Assembly (NCBI GenBank): GCA_009691355.1 | Contig: SICW01000028.1 | Span: 1 to 9,677 of the forward strand | DNA: 9,677 bases | From: Candidatus Woesearchaeota archaeon | Lineage (GTDB): Archaea > Nanobdellota > Nanobdellia > SCGC-AAA011-G17 > GW2011-AR17 | Reading direction: 5' to 3' | Part shown: positions 1 through 6,528 of the stretch, piece by piece | Position numbering within the stretch: the first letter of the stretch is position 1 | Layout: each line of letters starts with the position of its first letter | Translations under genes and position numbers: made by a program | The notes under the pieces: generated by a model | What the model saw: the letters and a program-made list of their open reading frames with translations, nothing else | Database searches by the model: none | What the model was told of the DNA's origin: nothing

Positions 1-173
1 CCATAGCAAGTATCTAACCATAAAAATATTTGTGCAGTCGTTTTCTTTTCGAGAAAATCAAGGATTTCTGTCCCTTGCGGTTTCAGACCGTCACCTAATT
101 GAATGAGAACTGTTTTTGCTTGTGCAGTATTAATTTCTTCTGCTACTCTTTCGAGTTCAAGGTCGTATTCCAT
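1..173 (-). CDS. dph2: Dph2, diphthamide synthase (N-terminal 58 residues; cut by window edge)
   Basis: This is the start of the archaeal enzyme for the first step of diphthamide synthesis, in which a 3-amino-3-carboxypropyl radical from S-adenosylmethionine is transferred to a histidine of elongation factor 2. Read from the ATG at 173-171, it begins MEYDLELERVAEEI, then gives a beta strand TVLIQLGDGLKP and a final DTCYG. These match the Dph2 pattern of 'PEGLK' after the first strand and 'DPCYGACD' further on. Cys56 should be the first of three conserved cysteines that bind the non-classical radical-SAM [4Fe-4S] cluster (Cys59 in the Pyrococcus horikoshii enzyme). The other two lie outside the window. 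The ATG follows the TAA of the upstream 98-aa gene with no gap (TAAATG), so translation is probably coupled. A GAGG lies about 13 nt upstream of the ATG, rather far for a ribosome binding site. The family call rests on short motifs but they are characteristic. Confidence 0.85.
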   Translation of the reverse strand, partial: MEYDLELERVAEEINTAQAKTVLIQLGDGLKPQGTEILDFLEKKTTAQIFLWLDTCY

Positions 174-470
174 TTATTTTTCTTCCTCAACAAGAATTCC
201 ATCTAGAGATCGTAATGTTCCAATGTGAGAACGAGGTCCTTTGTATGGATCTTGGCAGTCTTTGACTCTTTCATTATTAGGAGTGTAATCTATCTCTAGG
301 GTAATTTTAGAGCTTCTTAGTGATCTTTTATACTTTGTTCTAAACTCATCAAACATATCGCCGGGTATGATAACTGTGGTTCTTTCTTGGCCCACAAAAG
401 GATAGGCTTCATCATGGGTAAACTTATCTACGATTGTACTTCCATATATTGTGACTCTATGTATTACCAT
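174..470 (-). CDS. Hypothetical protein, 98 aa, upstream of and coupled to dph2
   Basis: I do not recognise this small protein. It starts with two strand-like segments (VIHRVTIYGSTIV), and has a further strand-like stretch near residues 55-62 (SKITLEIDY). It ends in an acidic tail, LVEEEK. It has no signal peptide, membrane segment or zinc motif and only one cysteine, so it is probably a small soluble cytoplasmic protein. The start at 470 is supported by a TATA-like box centred 26 nt upstream, as for neighbouring genes. No Shine-Dalgarno sequence is visible, consistent with a leaderless transcript. Its TAA directly abuts the dph2 ATG, so the two are almost certainly co-transcribed. A link to diphthamide synthesis or EF2 is possible only by position. 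Confidence 0.75.
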   Translation of the reverse strand: MVIHRVTIYGSTIVDKFTHDEAYPFVGQERTTVIIPGDMFDEFRTKYKRSLRSSKITLEIDYTPNNERVKDCQDPYKGPRSHIGTLRSLDGILVEEEK

Positions 471-492
471 CGTTTTTTTGAGCTAGAATGGG

Positions 493-506
493 TTTTTAAG
501 GCTTTC
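493..506 (-). promoter_or_regulatory. TATA/BRE promoter of the 98-aa gene and dph2
   Basis: On the minus strand the TATA-like box TTAAAAA (499-493) is preceded by AAAGCC. The box centre is 26 nt upstream of the ATG at 470, the usual spacing from an archaeal TATA box to the transcription start, so the mRNA is predicted to begin at or beside the ATG. The 14-nt core AAAGCCTTAAAAAC is identical to the one in front of pheS. Confidence 0.6.
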
Positions 507-507
507 T

Positions 508-759
508 TTACTGGATTTGTTGGGTAAGTTCTATGGCTTCTTCGTTTTTATCCAGGACTATGCTCCCTTTTCTCCAACCATCTTGTTTTACTAGAGATTC
601 TAAATCTTTTCCTATTCCTCTTCCAGTTATCTCTATTGTAGTTGCACCATACGTTGTACTTGATTCAGAAGTAATTATTGCTAGACCAACAGCCGTTTCT
701 ATATAATCCAGGCTACGGTAATGCTTTGCTTGAAATCTTACATAGGCCACATATTTCAT
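508..759 (-). CDS. Hypothetical protein, 83 aa
   Basis: I do not recognise this protein. It opens with a strand-like MKYVAYVRFQAKHY, followed by strand- or helix-forming stretches (AVGLAIITS, TTIEITGRG). A helix-like segment KDLESLVKQ precedes a second basic and hydrophobic part, WRKGSIVLDK, and a C-terminal helix. The alternation suggests a small alpha/beta domain, but that is only a guess from composition. There is no cysteine, signal peptide or membrane span. The ATG at 759 lies about 25 nt downstream of a TATA-like box, which supports this start. It sits between the lipoprotein gene (32 nt upstream) and the 98-aa gene (37 nt downstream), each with its own promoter, so context says little about its job. 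Confidence 0.7.
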   Translation of the reverse strand: MKYVAYVRFQAKHYRSLDYIETAVGLAIITSESSTTYGATTIEITGRGIGKDLESLVKQDGWRKGSIVLDKNEEAIELTQQIQ

Positions 760-780
760 AGAAAAGAGAATTTTTAGGGT

Positions 781-788
781 TTATTTAA
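781..788 (-). promoter_or_regulatory. TATA box of the 83-aa gene
   Basis: The minus strand carries TTAAATAA, centred 25-26 nt upstream of the ATG at 759, in the 32-nt gap after the lipoprotein gene. There is no Shine-Dalgarno sequence between box and ATG, only pyrimidine-rich sequence ending CTCTTTTCT, so a leaderless mRNA is predicted. Confidence 0.55.
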
Positions 789-791
789 GAG

Positions 792-1817
792 TTATGGGCC
801 TTCGTGGCATGCTTGAAGTTTTCTTTGTTTCTTGAGTGCTTCTGTTCTCCAATTTTCTGGTATAGGAGAAGTATAAAGATCATATGCCTCTGCGTTTTCT
901 TCTGTTCTTTGTGAGACATCAATTTCTAGTTGTAATTTTCCACGTTCTTGATCATTTATTTCCATACTCATTCTTTTTTCTTTTGTACCACATTCTAGCG
1001 GAATTTTAATATCTATTAAGGTCTTTAATGTTTTTGGATCTTCACTCCATCTCATAGTCCAAAATCCACTATCACAAGAATCCATAGCATTATGGGAAAA
1101 ATATATACTGGGATTAGGGCCTGTACTAACACTTTCTCCTTCAACCATGCTAACATTCCATTCAGTTGCGCAATATTCTAATGTGGGTATTCCTTTGATT
1201 GATTTTTGTGCTTCTTTGAAATATCCTGGAACTTTTTGTTTTATTTTTTGTGTTTCTTGCTCTATTTCTTCTTGAAGAAGTGGTTGTGCGGCTATAAGTA
1301 ATGGGTGAATTCTTCTGGCTTCTGTTTTGAAATCCTCTGCGGCTTGTTGATATTGAATACAAAAAGTATCTTGAGTATCACAGCTTGACGGTATAGCATA
1401 TACTTGTCCTTCAGAAGATCCCATCCATGGTCCTCCAAAATCTATTTTTTCGGATGCACTATGATATGTTGCAGTTACTGTTCCATAATTCCAAGCTTTT
1501 GTAGGATCTAAAACCGAGAGAGTTATTTCCTCTAGACCAATTCCTAATACATATTCCTCAGTATTTTTTTGTGTGCCTACTTTGCTTTGTAATGTTCTAA
1601 AATGTGCAAATTCTTGTGCTCCTTGATAGGTTCTTAATTCTTGAGTTGCTATTTGTAAAGCCTTTAGCCCTTTTTTTTGTTCAGGGGAAGTGAAGAATAC
1701 TCTTGGTTTAGGGGCTGGTGTTTCTACTGTCCTTGGTTGTGTTATGATTTTTGGTTCTTCAGGTTGACAGCTTGTTAAATAGGCTACACCTAGAAATGCT
1801 AAAAGGCCATTTTCCAT
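792..1817 (-). CDS. Predicted surface lipoprotein of unknown function, 341 aa
   Basis: The N-terminus has a short hydrophobic segment, LLAFLGVAYLTSC, ending in a lipobox-like L-T-S-C with Cys17. After cleavage and lipidation the protein would be anchored to the outer face of the cytoplasmic membrane. A Pro/Thr-rich linker follows (about residues 18-40), then a mostly hydrophilic domain. Beyond Cys17 there are six cysteines (146, 153, 216, 248, 276, 337), an even number compatible with three disulfides in an extracytoplasmic protein. Residues 155-207 look helical and charged. The n-region MENG lacks the usual positive charge. An in-frame stop 45 nt upstream, with no intervening ATG, GTG or TTG, rules out an obvious longer form, and the promoter spacing supports this ATG. 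I recognise no enzymatic or binding family. The gene follows pheT but has its own promoter. Confidence 0.72.
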   Translation of the reverse strand: MENGLLAFLGVAYLTSCQPEEPKIITQPRTVETPAPKPRVFFTSPEQKKGLKALQIATQELRTYQGAQEFAHFRTLQSKVGTQKNTEEYVLGIGLEEITLSVLDPTKAWNYGTVTATYHSASEKIDFGGPWMGSSEGQVYAIPSSCDTQDTFCIQYQQAAEDFKTEARRIHPLLIAAQPLLQEEIEQETQKIKQKVPGYFKEAQKSIKGIPTLEYCATEWNVSMVEGESVSTGPNPSIYFSHNAMDSCDSGFWTMRWSEDPKTLKTLIDIKIPLECGTKEKRMSMEINDQERGKLQLEIDVSQRTEENAEAYDLYTSPIPENWRTEALKKQRKLQACHEGP

Positions 1818-1839
1818 ATTCTTCTGAAGGTGCCCTTTC

Positions 1840-1853
1840 TTTATAAACCTTCG
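1840..1853 (-). promoter_or_regulatory. TATA/BRE promoter of the lipoprotein gene
   Basis: The minus strand reads CGAAGG followed by TTTATAAA (1847-1840), a good archaeal BRE plus TATA box. Its centre is 26-27 nt upstream of the ATG at 1817, predicting a leaderless transcript. It lies in the 50-nt gap after pheT, so the lipoprotein need not depend on the pheST transcript. Confidence 0.65.
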
Positions 1854-1867
1854 GTTTTGTTACTCCT

Positions 1868-3544
1868 CTACAGGGATAATTTTAACCCGTAAAGATCATT
1901 GATATTTAACTCAAAAGCACATACAGGAAACTCTAAAGAAAAGTTTTTAAGAACTTGGGGGTTTATTTCTCCTAGGATACCATATTTTTTTCCATTAATG
2001 AGAATTTGTGCGGATCTTCCTGATATAAAAATAGGGTTTTCTTCTTCTAGGGTTTCGTATTTTAATCCTAAACCTGTTAGAATGAAATCTACCACTTGTT
2101 TTGCCCTTGTGAAATTTGCTTCTTTATCGGCAAGTGCCCAAGAAAGATGTTTTATTGTTTGTGATCCCGTTTCTGCTTTTTCATCAATAATAACTATCTC
2201 TCCTAGCTCGTAGATTTGTTGAGGATATTCTGCGGTTTTATTGTTCTCTAAAAATTCCATGAGTGAAGGGAGAATACTGCTTCTAATGCAGGACCATTTA
2301 CTTGATACGGGGTTTGCAATTTCTACACAGTCATAGTTTTTTATATTCATCTTCTCGAATAATACTTCTTTGTTTGTTAATGTAAAGTTGAGTAATTCTT
2401 GTGCTCCTAAACCTGGGAGTGCATTTCGAAGACTTTCACAAAACAGTTCAAATTCAGATAATTCTCCGCGTGTTGCAATTTTTGGAATGACTGGTTCTAT
2501 GTTGTTAAATCCGTAGGAAATAAGAATATCTTCAATAACATCTACAGGATGGAGGATGTCTTGACGGTAAGAAGGATATTCTACTTCTAGGCAATCTTTT
2601 GCTTTTTTTACATCATAACAAAAACGCTCTAAAAGTTCTTTGAGTTCTTTTAAAGTGAGTTTTAATCCAGTTATACGTTCAATATCTTCGAATTTTACCT
2701 TGATTCTTTTTGGTGAGAAATTTGGTGTAAGGATCTTTTCTTTGCCATAATCGAGAGTTACTGAGTGTATTTTTCCTCCACGATCTGCTAAAGCACAAGC
2801 CATGACATTGAGTGCAACTTTACAGTCTTCAAGGTTTGTTCCAGTTACTTCTAGGAAAAGATTCTTTGTTTTTTCTGTGACTTTTCCTGTCGTTTCTGAG
2901 TTTGTAATTGGAGGCATAGAGGCAATGATATTGTTTTTATCAATAATTACAGGGTAGCGTTCATGTCCTTTTAAAAGATGGGCGTACTCTATTCCCTTTG
3001 GATGCTTTTCTAGTACTTCTTTTAAAGTCATTTCTTTTGTGAAACCTAATGGAACATATTTTAGTTCAGTGGGTTTGTATGCTTTGTATGCTAGTGGGTA
3101 GGTTAATTTATCATTATCATAAATGCCGAGACCCACTGTTTTTCGTTTTCTTCCAAACGTCATAGATACTTTTTCTTGCAGTTGAATGAGCTGTTTGAGT
3201 AAATCTTCTGTTATCGTTAGATTTGTAATTACGGCTGCTGTAATGAATGGCCTAACATCATCTACAGTGCGATCAACGTGGATGTAGAACTCAGATGGCT
3301 CAGCAGTGTATTTTCTCATTCCTCTTTCTTTTGTATAGAAAGGAGAAAGTGCACGTGCCATTCCTTCTGTTGACCAGAGATCTGGGCGATTGCTTTCTTT
3401 ACAGTCTATCTTTAATGTGTCACCATCTTCTCCATCAATTTCTCCTTTTACCCAGAGTAGGGCTTCTGGTTCTAGGTTTTCTCTTGTCACTTCTTTTCCA
3501 ACAAGCTTGCTTATGTCCTTTAATGAAATATCAATGGTTGGCAT
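1868..3544 (-). CDS. pheT: Phenylalanyl-tRNA synthetase beta subunit, archaeal type
   Basis: PheT pairs with PheS in an (alpha-beta)2 cytoplasmic enzyme that charges tRNA-Phe. The beta subunit helps bind tRNA and hydrolyses mischarged Tyr-tRNA-Phe. At 558 aa it has the compact archaeal/eukaryotic length, without the bacterial N-terminal tRNA-binding and C-terminal anticodon-binding extensions. A B1 domain (about 1-75) contains NRPDLWSTEGMARAL. A B3/B4 editing domain (about 95-265) contains the conserved stretch around NSETTGKVTEKTKNLFLEVT (216-235). A B5 domain (about 278-350) contains SYRQDILHPVDVIEDILISY, with the acidic residues expected for magnesium binding. A catalytic-like core follows to the end (EIANPVSSKWSCIRSSILPS, then YELGEI). 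The ATG lies 1 nt after the pheS stop, so the subunits are co-transcribed and probably translationally coupled. I see no frameshift or missing domain. Confidence 0.97.
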   Translation of the reverse strand: MPTIDISLKDISKLVGKEVTRENLEPEALLWVKGEIDGEDGDTLKIDCKESNRPDLWSTEGMARALSPFYTKERGMRKYTAEPSEFYIHVDRTVDDVRPFITAAVITNLTITEDLLKQLIQLQEKVSMTFGRKRKTVGLGIYDNDKLTYPLAYKAYKPTELKYVPLGFTKEMTLKEVLEKHPKGIEYAHLLKGHERYPVIIDKNNIIASMPPITNSETTGKVTEKTKNLFLEVTGTNLEDCKVALNVMACALADRGGKIHSVTLDYGKEKILTPNFSPKRIKVKFEDIERITGLKLTLKELKELLERFCYDVKKAKDCLEVEYPSYRQDILHPVDVIEDILISYGFNNIEPVIPKIATRGELSEFELFCESLRNALPGLGAQELLNFTLTNKEVLFEKMNIKNYDCVEIANPVSSKWSCIRSSILPSLMEFLENNKTAEYPQQIYELGEIVIIDEKAETGSQTIKHLSWALADKEANFTRAKQVVDFILTGLGLKYETLEEENPIFISGRSAQILINGKKYGILGEINPQVLKNFSLEFPVCAFELNINDLYGLKLSL

Positions 3545-3545
3545 C

Positions 3546-5030
3546 TTAGATTACCCTTGGCTCTCGAAGCCATTTGAGATCTTGACTGAATAAATATCGA
3601 ATATCTTTGATTCCTAATTTGAACATTGCTAAACGATCAATGCCAAGACCCCAAGCCATGACTGGAGTGTCGATGTTTAGAGTTTGTGTAATTTCTGGGC
3701 GGAATATTCCTGCACCACCAAGTTCTACCCAGCCTAGTTGTGGATGCTTTGCAGAAATTTGTACGGAAGGTTCTGTGAAAGGATAATAGTCTGCAAAGAA
3801 TTTTACCTCTTCTGCACCTGCAATTTCCGTTGCAAAAAGTTTGAGCATCCCTAATAGAGTTCTAAAACTAATTGAAGGATCTGTGACAAAGCCATCAAGC
3901 TGGTTAAATTCTATAAGATGAGTTGCATCAAGAACGTCTGGCCTGTATACACGTGAGATCGTGAAATATTTGGAGGGTATTTCAATGCCTTTTACCATCT
4001 GTCTTGCGGATACTGCTGTTGCGTGTGCGCGTGGCATGAGTTGCATTGCAATTTCAGAATCCCATTTGTAGCCCCAGCCTGTTGAACCTGTACGACCTCC
4101 TTCTTCATGAGCGATTTTTACTCTGTTCACTACGAGATCATTGAGAAGTTTTCCATGTGTAGGATGTTTTAAGTGATAGGTATCTGTCCAGGTACGTGCG
4201 GGATGATCTTGTGGTTGGAAGAGAACATCAAAATTATAAAATTCAGTTTCAATGAGGGGCCCATTCATCTCTTTGAAACCTAGTTGTACAAGTTGGAGTT
4301 TGATCTTGTTTAAAAATTCCATATAGGGTTGTCTTCGTCCACCATAGGTTTTTGGAACGTTAATTTTAACATCGTATTTTCGAAATTGCTTCCCTTTCCA
4401 GGATTCTTGTCTGAGCATATCTGGGGTGAGCGTTTCTATGAGGTCAAAGTCTAACTTTTCTTTTATAAGTTTCTTTCCTAGATCTGTAAGAATGATTGTT
4501 TTTGTTTTTATTACTTCTATTTGGATAATTTCTTTTCTTTTTTTTAGGTTTTCAAAGGCTAATTTTTCTTCTTCTGTGAGATCCTTTGTTTCTTTTGGGA
4601 GTACTTTTAGTAATTTTTCTTCTAAAAATTCTTTTTCTAGGAGTTTTCTTCCTTGTTCAGTAAGTTCAATGTCTTTCCCCATAGAAATTGCTGCCTTTTT
4701 CTTTAGTTCACCTATGGCAATATTTTTTTCTCCTTCCTCTAGTTGTATTTCTTGAAGGCTGAGCTTTTTCTTTTTGAGCTGTTCTAGTAGACGTCTTTCA
4801 GGAAGTTTTTCTTCTAAGTATTTTTTTCCTAGTGATCCAAGAATAATCTCTTCTTTGATATCTGTTTTGATCTTGAGTACTTCTTTATTTTCCAGCCATT
4901 GTACTGCTCTCATACACTCTGCTTCTTGTAATTTTGTTTTTTCTAGAAGTTCTTCAAAGAGTATGCTATTCTTTAGAAAAGGAATAACTTTTCTTTCTAA
5001 TGGGTGGAGACTGCGTACTAGGTCTTGCAT
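3546..5030 (-). CDS. pheS: Phenylalanyl-tRNA synthetase alpha subunit, archaeal type
   Basis: PheS is the catalytic subunit that activates phenylalanine with ATP and transfers it to tRNA-Phe. The class II core spans about residues 215-494. It shows the motif 1 region (LGFKEMNGPLIETEF, 250-264), a substrate-binding segment (QDHPARTWTDTYHL), and motif 2 (SRVYRPD through FNQLDG, 359-380). These are followed by ELGGAGIFRPE (436-446) and motif 3 (GLGIDRLAMFKLGIKDIRYL, 461-480). The first roughly 200 residues are the winged-helix region typical of archaeal and eukaryotic PheS, here with three recurring L-x-x-x-G-K/R-K-x-L-x-E units near residues 67, 123 and 181. This half is unusually rich in Lys and Glu. 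Length (494 aa) is normal. The start at 5030 fits a promoter 26 nt upstream. pheT follows after 1 nt. Confidence 0.97.
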   Translation of the reverse strand: MQDLVRSLHPLERKVIPFLKNSILFEELLEKTKLQEAECMRAVQWLENKEVLKIKTDIKEEIILGSLGKKYLEEKLPERRLLEQLKKKKLSLQEIQLEEGEKNIAIGELKKKAAISMGKDIELTEQGRKLLEKEFLEEKLLKVLPKETKDLTEEEKLAFENLKKRKEIIQIEVIKTKTIILTDLGKKLIKEKLDFDLIETLTPDMLRQESWKGKQFRKYDVKINVPKTYGGRRQPYMEFLNKIKLQLVQLGFKEMNGPLIETEFYNFDVLFQPQDHPARTWTDTYHLKHPTHGKLLNDLVVNRVKIAHEEGGRTGSTGWGYKWDSEIAMQLMPRAHATAVSARQMVKGIEIPSKYFTISRVYRPDVLDATHLIEFNQLDGFVTDPSISFRTLLGMLKLFATEIAGAEEVKFFADYYPFTEPSVQISAKHPQLGWVELGGAGIFRPEITQTLNIDTPVMAWGLGIDRLAMFKLGIKDIRYLFSQDLKWLREPRVI

Positions 5031-5051
5031 AATTATATAGAGAAAATAGAT

Positions 5052-5065
5052 GTTTTTAAGGCTTT
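5052..5065 (-). promoter_or_regulatory. TATA/BRE promoter of pheST
   Basis: On the minus strand TTAAAAA (5059-5053) follows AAAGCC. The box centre is 26 nt before the pheS ATG, so the pheST mRNA is predicted to be leaderless. No attenuator, T-box or leader peptide fits in the 44-nt gap. The 14-nt core is identical to that of the 98-aa gene/dph2 unit. Confidence 0.6.
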
Positions 5066-5074
5066 TGGGCTTGT

Positions 5075-5623
5075 CTAGACTTGAAGTTTTGCTAAGTTTT
5101 CCGCTACTTCTCGGAAGCTCACTACAGAGTTGTGGGTCCTTTTCATAATTGTGAGTTCAAGATAATTGACTGTACTTCTTCGTTGTTCTCTCCATCCATA
5201 TGTGCTCCCTACTATTCCTAGACCTGTAGCTACTACACCAAGAGTTGTGCCAAGCCCATTTCCATAGTAGGTTTCTAATAGCCCAGCTCCGAATGCTAGT
5301 CCAGAAGTCCATAATATTGCTGAGTCTCTTGTTTTAGATCCCTTTTTTCTTGTACAAATTGCACAGGAAATGTTTTCTGTGTGAAAATGAATATCTGCCC
5401 CTTCAAATTGAGGGTGCGTTTTGGCGTGCCTTGTTAAATCTTCCAGACTATGTAGTTCAGTCCCTCTCAGATGGGCTTTAATATCTGGCTGAATTCTTTC
5501 TCCAGACTGACTTACAATATCCATGAATTTTCGGTTTACTCCTAAAAACTCTTCTAAGGATATTTCTTTTGGCCAAGAAAGTGGGCCATAAATCTCGATC
5601 TTTCTTCTGTAGCTTCTATTCAT
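5075..5623 (-). CDS. Uncharacterised protein with a glycine-rich hydrophobic hairpin, 182 aa
   Basis: I do not recognise the family. The first 100 residues are hydrophilic, beginning basic (MNRSYRRK), with a histidine/cysteine cluster DIHFHTENISCAIC at about 77-90 that includes a CxxC pair (Cys87, Cys90). Residues 101-144 are hydrophobic and glycine-rich: AILWTSGLAFGAGLLETYY, a short turn, then GLGTTLGVVATGLGIVGSTY. This suggests two closely packed membrane helices with a very short loop. The rest is hydrophilic, starting WREQRRS. Basic residues flank both ends of the hairpin (TRKKGSKTR before, REQRR after), which by the positive-inside rule places both termini in the cytoplasm. The N-terminus shows no signal peptide. 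It sits between the trmB-family gene and pheS with its own promoter. A CxxC pair with nearby histidines could bind metal, but a second cysteine pair is absent. Confidence 0.75.
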   Translation of the reverse strand: MNRSYRRKIEIYGPLSWPKEISLEEFLGVNRKFMDIVSQSGERIQPDIKAHLRGTELHSLEDLTRHAKTHPQFEGADIHFHTENISCAICTRKKGSKTRDSAILWTSGLAFGAGLLETYYGNGLGTTLGVVATGLGIVGSTYGWREQRRSTVNYLELTIMKRTHNSVVSFREVAENLAKLQV

Positions 5624-5642
5624 AGAAATAAAAAAGAAAAAG
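5624..5642 (-). terminator. Candidate T-rich archaeal terminator after the trmB-family gene
   Basis: On the minus strand, 24-42 nt past the stop of the trmB-family gene, the non-template strand contains T5-C-T6 and further T-rich sequence. Oligo-T runs of this kind end transcription by archaeal RNA polymerase without a hairpin. It is the clearest T-run in any of the gaps. It also lies between the TATA box and ATG of the next gene, so it may instead be just the AT-rich initiation region. Confidence 0.4.
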
Positions 5643-5645
5643 TTT

Positions 5646-5654
5646 CTTTAAAAG
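5646..5654 (-). promoter_or_regulatory. TATA box of the 182-aa gene
   Basis: The minus strand has CTTTTAAAG (5654-5646), centred 27 nt upstream of the ATG at 5623. This again predicts a leaderless or nearly leaderless transcript. Confidence 0.5.
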
Positions 5655-5666
5655 AATTTAGTTTTT

Positions 5667-6470
5667 TCAAACGCGTTTTAGACCTTTCCATCCAAGTTCA
5701 AACATTTGATTTAATGCTTGTGCAAAGTAGGGTGTTTTTACCCAGATGCCCATATCATATGCTTCATGTACATCTTGGTCATCTGCAAGCATGAAAAGAA
5801 GTTCTTTTCCATCAACAACAACGAAGCGCGCCTTTGTTGAATCATCAGCTGCTCTTAGCTCTATAGATTCTCTTATCTCTTTTGGTATGAAGGAAAGTTC
5901 TCTTACTGGAGCAACAATTTTAATTTTTACTCCATTACTTCGTGCTTTCTTAATAACCGATTTGAGAAGGTCAACTTTTCGTACAAGACCTTTTTCTGTT
6001 GTTACAATACAAACAGACTTTTCTGCGTTTGCAATAATTGTTTTTAGATGATCATAGACGTTTTTTCTTCCTTTGAGTACTCCAGAAAGTTCTGAAGGTT
6101 CGATTTTATCAATGCCTTGTTTGTACAGTAGTTCAATTTCTCGGTAAATATCAGTATCATTTACTTTTTCTAGCATTGCAAGTTGGCTGTCAGCATCTTC
6201 TTGAACTTTTTTACGGATTCTCTTGAGAATTTCTTCTGGTCTTACTGCAATGTATTTTATTGGCTTTCCAAGTTTCATAACGATAAACCCTTTTTTTTCT
6301 AGGTTTTCTAGAACATCATAGGATCTGCTTCTTGGTACCCCAGAAATGTCAGCAAGTTCTCCAGCAGCAGCAACGCCTCTGGATAGTAAGGCTGTCCAAA
6401 CTTTGACTTCGTAAATGTTTAAATCGAAAGATGACCTTAATTTTTTTAAAAATTCCTCGTTTACGATCAT
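5667..6470 (-). CDS. TrmB-family transcriptional regulator (winged helix), 267 aa
   Basis: This is a probable DNA-binding regulator of the archaeal TrmB family. Residues 15-76 form the winged helix typical of the family: IYEVKVWTALLSRGVAAAGELA, then the recognition helix VPRSRSYDVLENLEKKGFI, then a basic wing GKPIKYIAV. A charged linker helix (about 80-115, PEEILKRIRKKVQEDA) probably dimerises as a coiled coil. Residues 127-262 form an alpha/beta effector domain with alternating strands (SVCIVTT, VKIKIVAPV, ARFVVVD, ELLFMLAD). It ends HEAYDMGIWVKTPYFAQALN, a signature of the phospholipase-D-like TrmB C-terminal region. At 267 aa it lacks the extra C-terminal sugar-binding domain of the maltose regulator TrmB. 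Unlike its neighbours it has a short predicted leader with GGAG 8 nt before the ATG. Its place just downstream of an ABC exporter suggests that it controls the exporter and itself; its ligand is unknown. Confidence 0.9.
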   Translation of the reverse strand: MIVNEEFLKKLRSSFDLNIYEVKVWTALLSRGVAAAGELADISGVPRSRSYDVLENLEKKGFIVMKLGKPIKYIAVRPEEILKRIRKKVQEDADSQLAMLEKVNDTDIYREIELLYKQGIDKIEPSELSGVLKGRKNVYDHLKTIIANAEKSVCIVTTEKGLVRKVDLLKSVIKKARSNGVKIKIVAPVRELSFIPKEIRESIELRAADDSTKARFVVVDGKELLFMLADDQDVHEAYDMGIWVKTPYFAQALNQMFELGWKGLKRV

Positions 6471-6496
6471 ATATATCTCCTACACCACATATATGG
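6468..6496 (-). promoter_or_regulatory. trmB-family leader: Shine-Dalgarno and AT palindromes (candidate operator)
   Basis: The predicted leader contains GGAG (6480-6477), 6 nt upstream of the ATG triplet once spacing bases are counted, which is the only convincing ribosome binding site at a promoter-proximal gene here. It also contains two palindromic AT blocks, ATATATAT (6469-6476) and CATATATG (6488-6495), 19 bp apart centre to centre. The second overlaps the predicted transcription start, a position suited to a repressor. Autoregulation is inferred. The blocks do not match the TACTnnnAGTA motif known for Thermococcales TrmB-like factors. Confidence 0.4.
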
Positions 6497-6509
6497 GATC
6501 AAGAAGTCC

Positions 6510-6523
6510 TTTATAAATCTTTC
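6510..6523 (-). promoter_or_regulatory. TATA/BRE promoter of the trmB-family gene
   Basis: The minus strand has TTTATAAA (6517-6510) preceded by purine-rich GAAAGA. It is centred about 43 nt upstream of the ATG, so initiation is expected near 6488 with a leader of about 18 nt. This is the only promoter in the window predicted to give a leadered mRNA. Confidence 0.65.
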
Positions 6524-6528
6524 TCTTT

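Noticed and set aside
1162..1362. 66-aa open frame on the minus strand inside the lipoprotein gene, rich in Arg, Ser and Thr
   Set aside because: It lies wholly within a well-supported gene in another frame on the same strand. Its biased composition is typical of an out-of-frame reading, and no promoter fits it.
1899..5040. Open frames on the plus strand across pheT and pheS (for example 1899-2213, 3295-3549, 4426-4755, 4774-5040)
   Set aside because: They are Ser/Phe/Leu-rich readings antisense to the conserved, clearly functional pheST genes. None has recognisable motifs.
5624..5660. The 43-nt spacer before the 182-aa gene considered as a small RNA gene
   Set aside because: It is too short, and it is already explained by a TATA box and a T-rich tract.
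5746..6051. Plus-strand open frame opposite the TrmB-family gene
   Set aside because: The minus strand here encodes the conserved effector domain, and the antisense product has a low-complexity, shadow-like composition.
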